Shown here piece by piece: positions 38,021-49,991 of a stretch of DNA of 64,000 nucleotides (positions within the stretch are counted from its first letter, which is position 1; the number at the start of each line of letters is the position of its first letter). The position numbers and the translations under genes are program-made. This DNA is from Paenalcaligenes faecalis. Its GTDB lineage: Bacteria; Pseudomonadota; Gammaproteobacteria; Burkholderiales; Burkholderiaceae_B. The stretch lies in assembly GCF_027557445.1 (NCBI RefSeq), contig NZ_CP106841.1, positions 2,590,001-2,654,000 on the forward strand, given 5' to 3'. The notes beneath the pieces were generated by a model. That model did no database searches and was not told the DNA's origin. It worked only from the letters and a program-made list of their open reading frames with translations.

Positions 38021-39355
38021 ATGGCTGTTTTTGTAATAGATAGACGCCAAGCGCCGTTGATGCCGTGCTCCGAGAAGCGAGCACGACTTTTATTGGCGCG
38101 AGGGCGAGCAAGGGTGCATCGATTGATCCCCTTTACGATTCGCTTGATTGATAGGGAGGTGGTGCAAAGCACGTTACAACCGTTAGAGCTTAAAATCGAT
38201 CCCGGCAGTAAAACATCAGGGTTGGTGTTAGTTCGCAATAACAATACCGTTAACGCGGAAACGGGCAAGATAACAGCTACGGCGCACGTACTGAACCTGT
38301 TCGAGTTGATACATCGTGGGTTTCAAATTAGTAAAGCGTTAACCGCGAGAAGCCAAATGCGGCGTCGCCGTCGTAGCGCCAACTTACGTTACCGTGCGCC
38401 TCGATTCCTTAATCGAAAAAACAAAGGCGAAGGGTGGCTCGCACCTAGCTTGCAGCATCGAATTGATACTACGTTATCGTGGGTTGCGCGAATACGAAAC
38501 GTGGCACCAATTACGCACCTTGCACAAGAGCTGGTTCGATTTGATATGCAGCAGCTTGAAAACCCCGAGATAGCGGGCGTGGAGTACCAGCAAGGCGAAT
38601 TAAGAGGCTATGAAGTGCGCGAGTATTTATTGGAAAAGTGGCATCGACAATGTGCCTATTGCGATGTATCAGAGGTGCCGCTGCAAATCGAACACATTCA
38701 CCCCAAAGCGCGAGGCGGCTCGAACCGCGTCAGTAACTTAACGCTCGCGTGTGCTCCCTGCAACCTAAAGAAAGCCGCGCAAGACATCACCCAATTCTTG
38801 GCCAAAGACCCCAAACGCTTAACCAAGATTCAAGCCCAAGCGAAACGCCCGTTACGGGATGCCGCTGCCGTTAACGCCACGCGATGGAAGTTGCTTAACG
38901 CGCTCAAGGCAACAGGACTACCCGTTCGCACCGGGTCTGGCGGCTTAACGAAGTGCAATCGCTCACGGCTCGTTATACCAAAGACACATGCCTTAGATGC
39001 GGTGTGCGTGGGCGAAGTGGATTTTGTAGAGCATTGGCAAAAACCGACGTTAGTGATTAAAGCCACCGGGCGTGGTAGTTACCAACGCACACGACTCACC
39101 CACTTTGGCTTCCCGCGAGGCTATTTAACGCGGCAAAAAAATATCCACGGCTTTCAGACGGGAGACATGGTGAAAGCGATAGTCACGAAAGGCAAGAAGG
39201 TCGGCACGTATGTAGGTCGCGTTGCCGTTAGAGCCTCAGGAAGCTTTAACATTCAATCCGCAGTGGATTTGGTTCAAGGCATTAGCCATCGATACTGCAC
39301 CCTTATTCAACGTAGCGATGGCTACGGATACTCAACCCGAATAGATAGCTTCTAA
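38021..39355 (+). CDS. iscB: IscB RNA-guided nuclease (RuvC/HNH, Cas9 ancestor family)
   Basis: A 444-residue IscB with every expected part. The PLMP domain has PLMP at residues 12-15. RuvC-I is LKIDPGSKTSG with Asp60. The arginine-rich bridge helix is near 110-132. RuvC-II is AQELVRFD with Glu170. The HNH domain has CAYC (211-214), IEHIHPKARGGS with His225, Asn239 and CAPC (244-247). RuvC-III is IPKTHALDAVCVG with His323 and Asp326. A C-terminal TAM-interaction region follows. It uses an omega RNA to cut DNA. AGGAG precedes the ATG. No frameshift or missing catalytic residue is seen, so it should be active. Confidence 0.96.
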   Translation: MAVFVIDRRQAPLMPCSEKRARLLLARGRARVHRLIPFTIRLIDREVVQSTLQPLELKIDPGSKTSGLVLVRNNNTVNAETGKITATAHVLNLFELIHRGFQISKALTARSQMRRRRRSANLRYRAPRFLNRKNKGEGWLAPSLQHRIDTTLSWVARIRNVAPITHLAQELVRFDMQQLENPEIAGVEYQQGELRGYEVREYLLEKWHRQCAYCDVSEVPLQIEHIHPKARGGSNRVSNLTLACAPCNLKKAAQDITQFLAKDPKRLTKIQAQAKRPLRDAAAVNATRWKLLNALKATGLPVRTGSGGLTKCNRSRLVIPKTHALDAVCVGEVDFVEHWQKPTLVIKATGRGSYQRTRLTHFGFPRGYLTRQKNIHGFQTGDMVKAIVTKGKKVGTYVGRVAVRASGSFNIQSAVDLVQGISHRYCTLIQRSDGYGYSTRIDSF

Positions 39356-39380
39356 CTTTTAGGAGACGCGAGAACAAAGG

Positions 39381-39397
39381 GGGTCACTACGTGACCC
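39381..39397 (+). repeat. hairpin near the right end of the IscB element
   Basis: GGGTCAC TAC GTGACCC is a perfect 7-bp stem downstream of iscB, upstream of the terminal palindrome. It may help end the iscB transcript or serve in transposase recognition. Confidence 0.6.
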
Positions 39398-39445
39398 GTG
39401 CTATCCCTCCCCGCCATAAATGACGGGGTATCTCGCACAATTTAG

Positions 39446-40435
39446 ATGAATACGCCTTTAGTCGAGGTCAAAGACGCTGCGCGTTATTTTGATGTGTCGC
39501 CTTCGTGGTTAGAGCGCACTGTTTATCGTAAACCTAAGGTTCTACTACGTGCCGTAGATGGGGTAAGTTTCACCCTCAAAAAAGGCGAAACCTTAGCCTT
39601 AGTTGGCGAATCTGGCTGCGGTAAATCCACGGTGGCTCGATTGCTCACTGGTTTATATGGCTTAAGCCATGGCTCTATTCAATTTGATGGCATGAATATA
39701 GCCACCATGAACCACAGCCAAAAACAAGCAATGCGTCGCCGTTTACAAATGATTTTTCAAGATCCATACGCAAGCTTAAACCCACGTTGGCGTGTAGGTC
39801 GCATCATTGCAGAACCCTTAAATACGCACACCAAACTCAGTGCGACCGAGCAAGCAGAACGCGTCAGCGAACTGCTCACCCAAGTCGGCCTTAACCCATC
39901 GGATCAGAATCGGTACCCACATCAATTTTCGGGGGGGCAACGCCAGCGTATTTCCATTGCACGCGCTCTAGCTCTCAACCCCGAATTTATTGTATGTGAC
40001 GAGCCAACCTCAGCCTTAGATGTATCGGTGCAAGCTCAGGTACTCAACCTGATGAAAGACCTACAACAACGCTTGGGCCTTAGCTATTTATTCATCTCGC
40101 ATAATCTGGCTGTCGTACACCATGTCGCAGACCGAGTGGGTGTTATGTATTTAGGCCGGATTGTAGAAATCGCAGATAGGGATACCCTGTTTGCAACCCC
40201 ACTGCACCCTTATACACAGATGCTACTTGGTGCCATTCCTGACATGAGTGGTAGCGGCAAGGCTCGTACCCCTGTCGCAGGAGAGGTCCCTAACCCACTG
40301 AATCCTCCTGCTGGGTGTACCTTCCACCCTCGCTGCCCCTTAGCGAATGACCGTTGTAAACAACAAAAACCGGAACTACGCCAACATAATGGCATTCAAA
40401 TAGCCTGTCATGCCGTAGAAGAAGGACGCTCTTAA
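39446..40435 (+). CDS. dppF: dipeptide-type ABC transporter ATPase DppF
   Basis: The second ATPase of the importer, 329 residues. Walker A is [13 protein letters not shown], the signature is [15 protein letters not shown], and Walker B is [14 protein letters not shown]-terminal [14 protein letters not shown] cluster matches DppD. The ATG directly follows the ancestral dppD TAG. The IscB element now separates it from dppD by 1.7 kb, which may lower its expression or place it under a promoter in the element. A terminator follows. Confidence 0.95.
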   Translation: MNTPLVEVKDAARYFDVSPSWLERTVYRKPKVLLRAVDGVSFTLKKGETLALVGESGCGKSTVARLLTGLYGLSHGSIQFDGMNIATMNHSQKQAMRRRLQMIFQDPYASLNPRWRVGRIIAEPLNTHTKLSATEQAERVSELLTQVGLNPSDQNRYPHQFSGGQRQRISIARALALNPEFIVCDEPTSALDVSVQAQVLNLMKDLQQRLGLSYLFISHNLAVVHHVADRVGVMYLGRIVEIADRDTLFATPLHPYTQMLLGAIPDMSGSGKARTPVAGEVPNPLNPPAGCTFHPRCPLANDRCKQQKPELRQHNGIQIACHAVEEGRS

Positions 40436-40454
40436 CTCAAAATCGTTACACAAT

Positions 40455-40483
40455 AAAAAAGGCACCTTAATGGTGCCTTTTTT
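40455..40483. terminator. bidirectional terminator after dppF
   Basis: AAAAAAGGCACC and GGTGCCTTTTTT pair around TTAAT, between convergent dppF and panD. Confidence 0.92.
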
Positions 40484-40499
40484 ATTTTTATAGCGACTA

Positions 40500-41048
40500 T
40501 TATTTATCGGCAAAAGTATTCAAATGACAAGACAATACATCTGCAATCGCACGATCATCTAAGCCTCGTGCGCGTAAATCAGCAGCTAATGCGTCCACAT
40601 TCACATCCACCAATTGTCGGATTGCACCGCTTGGGCGATCTTCACGTTTAATACGAAAATTGAACTCTCGCTCTGGCGTGGAATACACCTGATAGCGCAT
40701 AACCTCATCAATGTTATTTTGTGCATCAAACGTTAACACCACTGGTTCAATGTCAAACAATTGAGGCGTTTCTATATATTCGGTAGCACAAATAATGACT
40801 TGGTCACCACGCTGACAGGTTCGTGCGGCAGCGCCATTCAAAATACAACAACGTGAACCCGGTTCGCCATAAATCACATAGGTGCTAATGCGCGCCCCAC
40901 TGTCTTTATTCCAAATTTCGACGAATTCCATGGGTAGAATGCCCGCCTCTGCGCACATATCGGGGTCCAAGGTAATAGAACCGTGGTAGTTCAAATCTGC
41001 ACCCGTAATCGTAATACCATGCAGCTTTGCTCGAACAATTTTTTTCAT
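40500..41048 (-). CDS. panD: aspartate 1-decarboxylase-like protein with C-terminal extension
   Basis: Makes beta-alanine for pantothenate through a pyruvoyl cofactor. The 182-residue chain matches PanD over the first 120 or so residues. The self-cleavage pair Gly23-Ser24 is in YHGSITLD, Lys8 is present, and ARISTYVI supplies the Arg and Tyr of the active site. INGAAA-like sequence appears as LNGAAARTC. Usual PanD is about 126 residues; the extra 55 form a charged C-terminal segment that I do not recognise. The ATG at 41048 fits the family start better than a GTG at 41057. No other pan genes are close. Confidence 0.82.
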   Translation of the reverse strand: MKKIVRAKLHGITITGADLNYHGSITLDPDMCAEAGILPMEFVEIWNKDSGARISTYVIYGEPGSRCCILNGAAARTCQRGDQVIICATEYIETPQLFDIEPVVLTFDAQNNIDEVMRYQVYSTPEREFNFRIKREDRPSGAIRQLVDVNVDALAADLRARGLDDRAIADVLSCHLNTFADK

Positions 41049-41104
41049 GAAGATCACACTAAGAAGAAAGCGAATGGCCTTAATTATACGAATTTAATGG
41101 CAAG

Positions 41105-41815
41105 CTAGGGATAAAACTCATCGCTTACTAAGGCTTGAACCTCTGCGGGAGTTAAATAACGAGACTCGCCCAGAGCTAAATCCGCATCTAAGGCCACCGG
41201 CCCAATACGCTCGCGATGCAAAGTCAAAACCAAATTCCCCAGCGAAGCAAACATCCGTTTGACTTGGTGGTAACGCCCCTCTTGAATGGTCAAGCGGGCG
41301 GTACGCTCATCAATGCGCTCAAGCACAGCCGGTAATGTGGGTTTATCGTCCCCATTTAACAACACCCCCTCCTGAAATAAGCGCTCGGCGTGATCGGGCA
41401 AGGGTTCTGCTAAGGTCGCCACATAGACCTTGTCGCATTCCTGTTTGGGGGAAATAATTCGATGCGTCCAATGACCATCATCGGTGATTAGAATCAAACC
41501 CGTGGTGTCCACATCCAGTCGACCTACGGTATGCAACCGCTCACGTTTTTCGATGTCTAAAAGCGTCATTACGGATGGATACAGGCTATTTTTTAAGCTG
41601 CACTCATAGCCTGCCGGTTTATTTAGCATCAGGTAACGTAGTCCCACCAAGGCCAAAGGCTCCTCATCCCACATCACCACATCATCCTCGTTAAGGATAT
41701 AAGCCCCTTTGGTGATGACCTCTCCATTCACCGTGATTTCACCGCTCTTGAGCACTTTACGTGCATCAGAGCGGCTAAGGTCGGTGCTTTCACTTAAAAA
41801 CCTGTCCAGACGCAT
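41105..41815 (-). CDS. rsuA: 16S rRNA pseudouridine(516) synthase
   Basis: Modifies U516 of 16S rRNA; 236 residues. An N-terminal S4 RNA-binding domain (MRLDRFLSESTDLSRSDARKVLKSGEITVNG) precedes the catalytic domain with GRLDVDTTGLILITDDG, which holds the nucleophilic Asp. YHQVKRMFASLGN is the later family motif. It ends close to gyrB on the same strand. RluE/F relatives are similar, but RsuA fits best. Confidence 0.9.
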   Translation of the reverse strand: MRLDRFLSESTDLSRSDARKVLKSGEITVNGEVITKGAYILNEDDVVMWDEEPLALVGLRYLMLNKPAGYECSLKNSLYPSVMTLLDIEKRERLHTVGRLDVDTTGLILITDDGHWTHRIISPKQECDKVYVATLAEPLPDHAERLFQEGVLLNGDDKPTLPAVLERIDERTARLTIQEGRYHQVKRMFASLGNLVLTLHRERIGPVALDADLALGESRYLTPAEVQALVSDEFYP

Positions 41816-41832
41816 TCTATTTCCAACAAAAC

Positions 41833-44331
<2,499 letters not shown>

Positions 44332-44360
44332 TACGGCTGCGTTAATCAGTATGAAACCAA

Positions 44361-45470
44361 TCAAATACGCATCGGCATGACTACATATTTAAATGCGTCT
44401 TCTTCGGGTAGGGTGACTAATACAGATGCATTGGAATCGGGCTGTACCGACCAACGAATATCTTGGGTTTTAGTATTAGCCAATACGTCCAACAGATAGC
44501 TGACGTTAAAACCTACGTCTAAAGACTCGTACGCATAATCCACTTCAAGTTCTTCGCGGGCTTCTTCTTGCTCTGCATTCGATGCAGAGATTTTCATTAG
44601 GTTTTCACCTAATTGAATACGTACCCCACGCAATTTATCCGTAGTTAAAATCGCAGCCCGCTGCAAACTACCTTGCAATGCTTCACGGTTAATCACGAAA
44701 TGACGGGTGTAGGAGGTTGGAATAACACGCGTATAGTCGGGGAATTTACCTTCGACTAATTTCGTAATTAACTCTACCCCATCAAAATAAAAACGCATTT
44801 GACCTGCAGCGACTTCGATTTGTACCGGCACATCGGTATCACCTAACAGACGCTGTAGCTCTAGCACTGTTTTACGTGGAACAATTACATCGTGACGGTC
44901 ATCAATGCCTTGAGCATCTGCGGCATGGTGTGCAAGTCGGTGACCATCGGTAGCCACTGTACGGACTACGCCAGGCTCAAACACAAACAGCATGCCATTC
45001 AAATAATAACGGATGTCCTGTTGTGCCATCGCAAAATGCACAGAGTTTAATAAATGCTTAAAGGATTTTTGCTGCAACGCAAAAGAAACATCCCACTGAG
45101 CAGGCTGAGCTAATGTGGGGAAATCGCCAGCATCCATCGTCTGCAGCGCAAAGCGGCTACGTCCTGATTGAACCAATAATTTACCGTCTTCTAGTGTGAG
45201 GGAGACGTCACCGCTGCCCGGTAAAGCACGCAAAATATCCAATAATTTACGTGCAGCTACTGTAGTAGAAACCATCTCATCACCCACACCAAAGTCAGCG
45301 TGTGTAGTGATCTGTACCTCTAGGTCTGTAGCAATAAAGGACACACGACTGCCCTCTTTGCGCAATAAGATATTTGCCAAAATAGGCAAGGTATGACGAC
45401 GCTCGACAATCCCTACGACTGTCGTTAAAGGCTTGAGCAGCGCATCACGCGAGGCTTGTACGAGTAGCAT
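44361..45470 (-). CDS. dnaN: DNA polymerase III beta subunit (sliding clamp)
   Basis: The processivity clamp of the replicase, 369 residues with three repeated clamp folds. Typical features are the N-terminal LVQASRDALLKPLTTVVGIVERRHTLPILANIL, DGHRLAHH, and the C-terminal VMPMRI, which forms the partner-binding groove. It starts 2 bp after the dnaA stop, so the pair is co-transcribed. Confidence 0.98.
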   Translation of the reverse strand: MLLVQASRDALLKPLTTVVGIVERRHTLPILANILLRKEGSRVSFIATDLEVQITTHADFGVGDEMVSTTVAARKLLDILRALPGSGDVSLTLEDGKLLVQSGRSRFALQTMDAGDFPTLAQPAQWDVSFALQQKSFKHLLNSVHFAMAQQDIRYYLNGMLFVFEPGVVRTVATDGHRLAHHAADAQGIDDRHDVIVPRKTVLELQRLLGDTDVPVQIEVAAGQMRFYFDGVELITKLVEGKFPDYTRVIPTSYTRHFVINREALQGSLQRAAILTTDKLRGVRIQLGENLMKISASNAEQEEAREELEVDYAYESLDVGFNVSYLLDVLANTKTQDIRWSVQPDSNASVLVTLPEEDAFKYVVMPMRI

Positions 45471-45472
45471 AG

Positions 45473-46912
45473 TTATCCTTTTAGGGTTTGTTCTAAAACG
45501 TGTAAAGAATGATTGAGTTCGCTGTCTGAGCGACGAGCATCCCCTATTTTACGTACTGCATGCAGTACCGTGGTGTGATCTCTTCCACCAAATAAATCAC
45601 CAATTTCCGGCAAGCTTTTTTGGGTTAACTCTTTAACCAAATACATCGCAATTTGACGCGGTACGGCAATATTAGCGGGACGACGCTTAGAGTACATGTC
45701 AGAAACTTTAATTTTATAAAAGTCCGCCACCGTTTTCTGAATGTTTTCGACTGTTATCTGACCATTCGACACAGAAAGCAAATCTTTCAATGCCTCTTTG
45801 CAGATTTCAACCGTTAATACATCCCTCTCGTGAAATCGAGCATAAGCCGCCACCGTGCGTAACGCGCCCTCTAGTTCACGCACATTACTACGTAAATGTT
45901 TAGCGATAAAAAAAGCGACCTCTTTAGGCATTGCTACGCCATCGTGCTGCGCTTTTCGCAGTAATATGGCAACCCGCATTTCTAGCTCCGGAGGCTCAAT
46001 ATGCACTGTTAAGCCGGAATCGAAACGCGAAATTAAACGACTTTCAATATTCGATAGTTCTTTGGGATATGTGTCCGACGTGATGATAATTTGTTTGCGT
46101 TGAGCCACCATGGCCTCAAACGCATAGAAAAATTCCTCTTGGGTACGATTTTTACCCGCAAAAAATTGAATATCATCAATTAACAATAAGTCTAGCGAGT
46201 GGTAATAATGTTTGAACTCATCAAAAGCCTTACGCTGATAGGCTTTAACCACATCCGACACATACTGATCTGCATGTACATAACGTACTTTTACGCCTCG
46301 GCCCCGAGCTACCATGGCATTACCCACCGCATGAATCAAATGCGTTTTGCCTAAGCCAACCCCACCATATAAAAACAGCGGGTTATAAGACGTGCCTGGG
46401 TTTTCAGCGACTTGTAGGGCAGCAGCGCGAGCTAATTGATTGGCTTTACCCGTGACAAAGTTATCAAAACTAAGATCCGGATTGAGACGTGATTGATTGT
46501 TATTCCCCCCACCCACAGCCGAGCTAGCGGCGACAGTGGTAGCGGGAATGGCTTGCTCTGGAGAAAATACGGTAGGTATTGCAGGAATATCACCGGTTGC
46601 CGACTGAGCCTGTATACGTGCCTGTTGTATGCCTTGTGCGGTTATCAGCGGTTGTGGCGCAGCCGTAGATTGAGCTAGCTCTAGTTGAAGCTCTACTGGC
46701 GCACCAAACCACTCGGTCGCAATTTCTTGGATGCGGTGCGAAAAATTTTTTCGCACCCAATCTAACTTAAAACGATTAGGCGCAGACATGCGCAGCACGG
46801 ACTGATCCTGATCAAAGCCCAAAGGCTCTAAGGGTTTAATCCAAGCGCTGATTTGTTGAGGAGGCAGGTCTTGCTCTAGACGTTGTACACAGGAAAGCCA
46901 AAACTCGTTCAT
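45473..46912 (-). CDS. dnaA: chromosomal replication initiator DnaA
   Basis: An AAA+ initiator that opens oriC, 479 residues. Domain I is at the N-terminus ([21 protein letters not shown]), and a variable linker runs to about residue 160. The AAA+ core has [15 protein letters not shown] and [12 protein letters not shown]. Domain IV binds DnaA boxes through [15 protein letters not shown]. The ATG at 46912 is preferred to a GTG at 46921. The origin lies directly upstream. Confidence 0.98.
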   Translation of the reverse strand: MNEFWLSCVQRLEQDLPPQQISAWIKPLEPLGFDQDQSVLRMSAPNRFKLDWVRKNFSHRIQEIATEWFGAPVELQLELAQSTAAPQPLITAQGIQQARIQAQSATGDIPAIPTVFSPEQAIPATTVAASSAVGGGNNNQSRLNPDLSFDNFVTGKANQLARAAALQVAENPGTSYNPLFLYGGVGLGKTHLIHAVGNAMVARGRGVKVRYVHADQYVSDVVKAYQRKAFDEFKHYYHSLDLLLIDDIQFFAGKNRTQEEFFYAFEAMVAQRKQIIITSDTYPKELSNIESRLISRFDSGLTVHIEPPELEMRVAILLRKAQHDGVAMPKEVAFFIAKHLRSNVRELEGALRTVAAYARFHERDVLTVEICKEALKDLLSVSNGQITVENIQKTVADFYKIKVSDMYSKRRPANIAVPRQIAMYLVKELTQKSLPEIGDLFGGRDHTTVLHAVRKIGDARRSDSELNHSLHVLEQTLKG

Positions 46913-46945
46913 TTTTTTCACTATAGTAAACCTTAATTCTACCGC

Positions 46946-46954
46946 TTAACCACA
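46946..46954 (+). promoter_or_regulatory. weak DnaA box
   Basis: TTAACCACA differs from TTATNCACA at one base. Confidence 0.55.
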
Positions 46955-46957
46955 GAC

Positions 46958-46966
46958 TTATCCACA
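46958..46966 (+). promoter_or_regulatory. DnaA box
   Basis: TTATCCACA, a perfect consensus box, 3 bp after the weak box. Confidence 0.9.
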
Positions 46967-46989
46967 GCCACGTCATGATTAAGGCTCTT

Positions 46990-46998
46990 TTATCCACA
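46990..46998 (+). promoter_or_regulatory. DnaA box
   Basis: A second perfect TTATCCACA in the same orientation, 32 bp (about three helical turns) from the previous box, followed by a T-rich run. Confidence 0.9.
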
Positions 46999-47290
46999 GG
47001 CTGATTTTTTTATAATTCCTTTCCCTACAAACAACAAAATACATAGGGCTTTGTCGCGCTTTAAGGTAAAATGCCGGGTACTCTATTAGCTTTGCGACTT
47101 TTACTATTGACTAAATAGCTAAAACTTGCTGAAATAATAGTCTTTTGTAGAATTTTTGTTGCCAGAAACCTAGTTTTTGCTGCAAAACGCCATCCTATTT
47201 ATGATTTATCATCAATAAAAAGCGTTTTTTCAGGGGTTAGGTTCGGTCTTTAAGGCGTTTTCTGGCGGCACTTTTATTTGTGGACTAACC

Positions 47291-47425
47291 ATGAAGCGCA
47301 CATATCAACCATCAGTTACCCGTCGCAAACGCACGCACGGTTTTCGCATCCGCATGAAAACCCGTGGCGGCCGTGCCGTACTTAACGCTCGCCGCTCCAA
47401 AGGCCGCAAGCGTTTAGCCGTTTAA
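47291..47425 (+). CDS. rpmH: 50S ribosomal protein L34
   Basis: A 44-residue ribosomal protein starting MKRTYQPS and ending KGRKRLAV, with the family pattern [24 protein letters not shown]. It is very basic and full length. It heads the rpmH-rnpA-yidD-yidC cluster next to oriC. Confidence 0.97.
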   Translation: MKRTYQPSVTRRKRTHGFRIRMKTRGGRAVLNARRSKGRKRLAV

Positions 47426-47473
47426 TCGGCTGCAGGTGCCTTTGGGCACATACTGGAAAGGTCGCATCATCTA

Positions 47474-47836
47474 ATGCGTACTGATTATCCAGCCTCTGCA
47501 CGATTACATCGCCCCTCCGAATACGCCTTAGCCCTAAAGGGCAAGCGTATAGCACGAGGGGCTTTGTTCGTAATTAATACTCCTCGTCAACCAACGCCTA
47601 GTTCACAAGACACGGCAAGGCTTGGCTTAATCATTCCCAAACGCCTGGCAGCGAAAGCTGTTACACGCAACACCATAAAACGCGTCATCCGCGAAGCCTT
47701 TAGGCTACGACGTCCTCATTTAGCCCACAAAGATCTGGTTTTTAGATTGCACAGTAAAGTGCCTGAGTTATCTTTACGCCAGCTACGCAAGCAAGTGCGG
47801 GACGAAGTCGATGGTTTATTGCAAAAGGTGCGGTAA
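47474..47836 (+). CDS. rnpA: ribonuclease P protein component
   Basis: The protein subunit that helps the RNase P RNA process tRNA 5' ends, 120 residues. The conserved basic RNR helix appears in [16 protein letters not shown], preceded by [13 protein letters not shown]. The stop overlaps the yidD start by one base (TAATG). The RNase P RNA gene is not in the window. Confidence 0.95.
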   Translation: MRTDYPASARLHRPSEYALALKGKRIARGALFVINTPRQPTPSSQDTARLGLIIPKRLAAKAVTRNTIKRVIREAFRLRRPHLAHKDLVFRLHSKVPELSLRQLRKQVRDEVDGLLQKVR

Positions 47837-48057
47837 TGAAAATCCTCTTTATAGGCTGTGTGCGTTTTTACCAAATAGCGATAAGCCCTTGGCTTGGTCG
47901 TAATTGCCGGTATTTACCCACCTGTTCAGCCTATACTATCGAAGCCATTGAAACACACGGTGCTTGGCGTGGGGTATGGTTAGGTATTAAACGCATTAGT
48001 CGTTGCCACCCTTGGGGCGACAGCGGCTATGATCCTGTCCCACACAAAAAGCACTAA
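47836..48057 (+). CDS. yidD: membrane protein insertion efficiency factor YidD
   Basis: A 73-residue protein that supports YidC-dependent insertion. The family cysteine pattern is [16 protein letters not shown]...[20 protein letters not shown]. An amphipathic N-terminal helix ([17 protein letters not shown]) should associate with the inner membrane. Coupled to rnpA and followed 91 bp later by yidC. Confidence 0.96.
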   Translation: MKILFIGCVRFYQIAISPWLGRNCRYLPTCSAYTIEAIETHGAWRGVWLGIKRISRCHPWGDSGYDPVPHKKH

Positions 48058-48148
48058 CTCAATTCATCTACCCTACAAGCCGCCCATGAGTCGTACTCAA
48101 TACTACCTAAATAATGACTTTGGCTTATTCTTTGTATAAACAGGCGCT

Positions 48149-49819
48149 ATGGACATTCGACGCACCATCCTTTGGATGATCTTTTCCTTTTCGCTCCTGC
48201 TACTTTGGAACAACTGGCAAGAGCACAACGGCAAACCCTCTTTGTTTGCTAACACGCCAGCCGCTGAAGAGCAGGCTAATACGTCTTCAACAGCTGCAGC
48301 TGACCCGGCTGTTCCTCAAGGAATCGCTCCGACCTCAAGCACCCCTGACCTACCTAACCCTAGTTCAGTCAGCACCGCCTCTGAGATCACTACAGTCAGT
48401 ACCGATGTATACAAACTGAGCTTTGATAGCATAGGCGCTCAACTCGTTAAGGCCGAATTAACTCAATTTGCCTCCCCTGACGAAAATACTGAGCACATGC
48501 TGCTTTTGAATAATTCAGCACAATCGACCTATATGGCTCAAACCGGTGTAGTGAATGCTCCGGCAGGTCAATCTTACCCTACACATCTAACCCCTTTCCG
48601 TTTGATCTCCAATGAGACAGTACTGAACGGTGATACCTTAGATGTCGTGTTTGAAGCTACCGCTGACCAGGTTCGAGTCATCAAGACCTACACCCTAACA
48701 AAGGGCAGCTACGACATTAAAGTAACGCACACCATCGAAAACCAAGGTGAGCAAACCATTACTCCTTCTGTCTATCTACAGCTGTATCGTGATGGAAACA
48801 GCCCCTCGGACTCGTCTAAGCTATACCGTACCTATACAGGTCCAGTCGTCTATTCCGAGGCTGATAAATTTCAAAAAGTCGACTTCTCTGACATAGACAA
48901 AGGTAAAGCAAAATACACACAGTCCGCGAATAACGGCTGGGTCGGCATGGTGCAGCACTACTTTGCTAGCGCATGGGTGCCAGCAAATGGGGTCGAACGT
49001 AAAAACGAACTTCTACGTGTTGCCGATAATTTATACGCCGTTCGTACGATTGTGCCAGCAGGCCCTATTGCCGCAGGCCAATCTCAATCCTTAACCGCTG
49101 ACTTATGGGTTGGTCCTCAAGATCAAAAAGCCATGAGCTCCGTTGCCAAAGGCCTTGATTTGGTCGTTGATTATGGCTGGCTAACCATTATCTCCAAACC
49201 CCTATTCACTATCTTGACATGGTTACACAGCTTGATTGGTAACTGGGGTTGGGCCATTGTAATGCTAACCGTTTTAATCAAATTAGCTTTCTACCCCTTG
49301 TCTGCTGCTAGCTACAAGTCAATGGCTAAAATGAAGCAAGTTACTCCTCGTATGCAAGCCATTCGAGAGAAACATGCGGGTGACAAAGTAAAGCAAAACC
49401 AAGCCATGATGGAACTGTACCGCAATGAGAAAATTAACCCATTAGGTGGCTGTTTACCTATGGTTATTCAAATTCCGGTCTTTATCGCTCTGTACTGGGT
49501 CTTACTGGGTAGTGTCGAAATGCGCGGAGCTCCATGGATTTTATGGATCCACGACTTATCTGCTCGCGATCCATGGATGATTTTACCAGCGATAATGATG
49601 CTCACCATGTTCTTGCAGATCAAATTGAACCCCACTCCTCCAGATCCAATGCAAGCTAAGGTCATGATGATTATGCCACTTGTTTTTGGTGGAATGATGT
49701 TCTTCTTCCCTGCCGGTTTAGTGCTTTACTGGGTAGTAAACAACGTGTTGTCCATTGCTCAACAGCAATACATCAACCGTAAAATAGCCAACTCAGAACA
49801 AGCGAAAAAAGTCGGTTAA
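48149..49819 (+). CDS. yidC: membrane protein insertase YidC
   Basis: Inserts and folds inner-membrane proteins, with or without SecYEG; 556 residues. A transmembrane segment at about residues 6-22 is followed by a long periplasmic beta-domain with a Ser/Ala/Thr-rich start. The conserved insertase core with five membrane segments runs from about residue 340, with KMKQVTPRMQAIREKHAGD and NPLGGCLPMVIQIPVFIALYWVL. Usual Gram-negative length. Confidence 0.97.
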   Translation: MDIRRTILWMIFSFSLLLLWNNWQEHNGKPSLFANTPAAEEQANTSSTAAADPAVPQGIAPTSSTPDLPNPSSVSTASEITTVSTDVYKLSFDSIGAQLVKAELTQFASPDENTEHMLLLNNSAQSTYMAQTGVVNAPAGQSYPTHLTPFRLISNETVLNGDTLDVVFEATADQVRVIKTYTLTKGSYDIKVTHTIENQGEQTITPSVYLQLYRDGNSPSDSSKLYRTYTGPVVYSEADKFQKVDFSDIDKGKAKYTQSANNGWVGMVQHYFASAWVPANGVERKNELLRVADNLYAVRTIVPAGPIAAGQSQSLTADLWVGPQDQKAMSSVAKGLDLVVDYGWLTIISKPLFTILTWLHSLIGNWGWAIVMLTVLIKLAFYPLSAASYKSMAKMKQVTPRMQAIREKHAGDKVKQNQAMMELYRNEKINPLGGCLPMVIQIPVFIALYWVLLGSVEMRGAPWILWIHDLSARDPWMILPAIMMLTMFLQIKLNPTPPDPMQAKVMMIMPLVFGGMMFFFPAGLVLYWVVNNVLSIAQQQYINRKIANSEQAKKVG

Positions 49820-49840
49820 CCACCGGTTCTGACTTACTAA

Positions 49841-49876
49841 AAAATAGCCTCAGCCACATTCAGCTGAGGCTATTTT
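49841..49876 (+). terminator. terminator of yidC
   Basis: AAAATAGCCTCAGC and GCTGAGGCTATTTT form a 14-bp stem, followed by more T. It isolates the ribosomal/insertase operon from katA. Confidence 0.92.
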
Positions 49877-49991
49877 TTTGACCTATAATTAGTTATTCAC
49901 TATCAGCCCGTTTAATTTATTTAATTTTCATTATCAGGGACAATCACTTACACTAAACATGAAAACCCACCCCTTATTACTCGGAGCTGAC

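Larger units (their letters stand above)
37732..39441 (+). mobile_element. IS200/IS605-like IscB (OMEGA) element lacking a transposase
   Basis: A 1,710-bp insertion between dppD and dppF. CAAT occurs at both joints (37728-37731 and 39438-39441), so the borders may slide by up to four bases. Removing it restores TCA ATT TAG ATG, the ancestral dppD stop abutting the dppF start. Both ends carry related subterminal palindromes: CCCCGCCCTAAAGGGCGAGG at 37734-37753 and CCCCGCCATAAATGACGGGG at 39409-39428. No TnpA (Y1/HUH) gene is present, so mobility needs a transposase in trans. The cargo is one iscB and its leader. Confidence 0.9.
46913..47290. other. chromosomal replication origin region (oriC)
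   Basis: A 378-bp gap between divergent dnaA and rpmH. It holds three DnaA-box-like sites within 55 bp close to dnaA. AT-rich runs follow, for example near 47005-47020 and 47100-47225, and suit duplex opening. The same stretch must also hold the dnaA and rpmH promoters. No gene is seen here. Confidence 0.88.
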
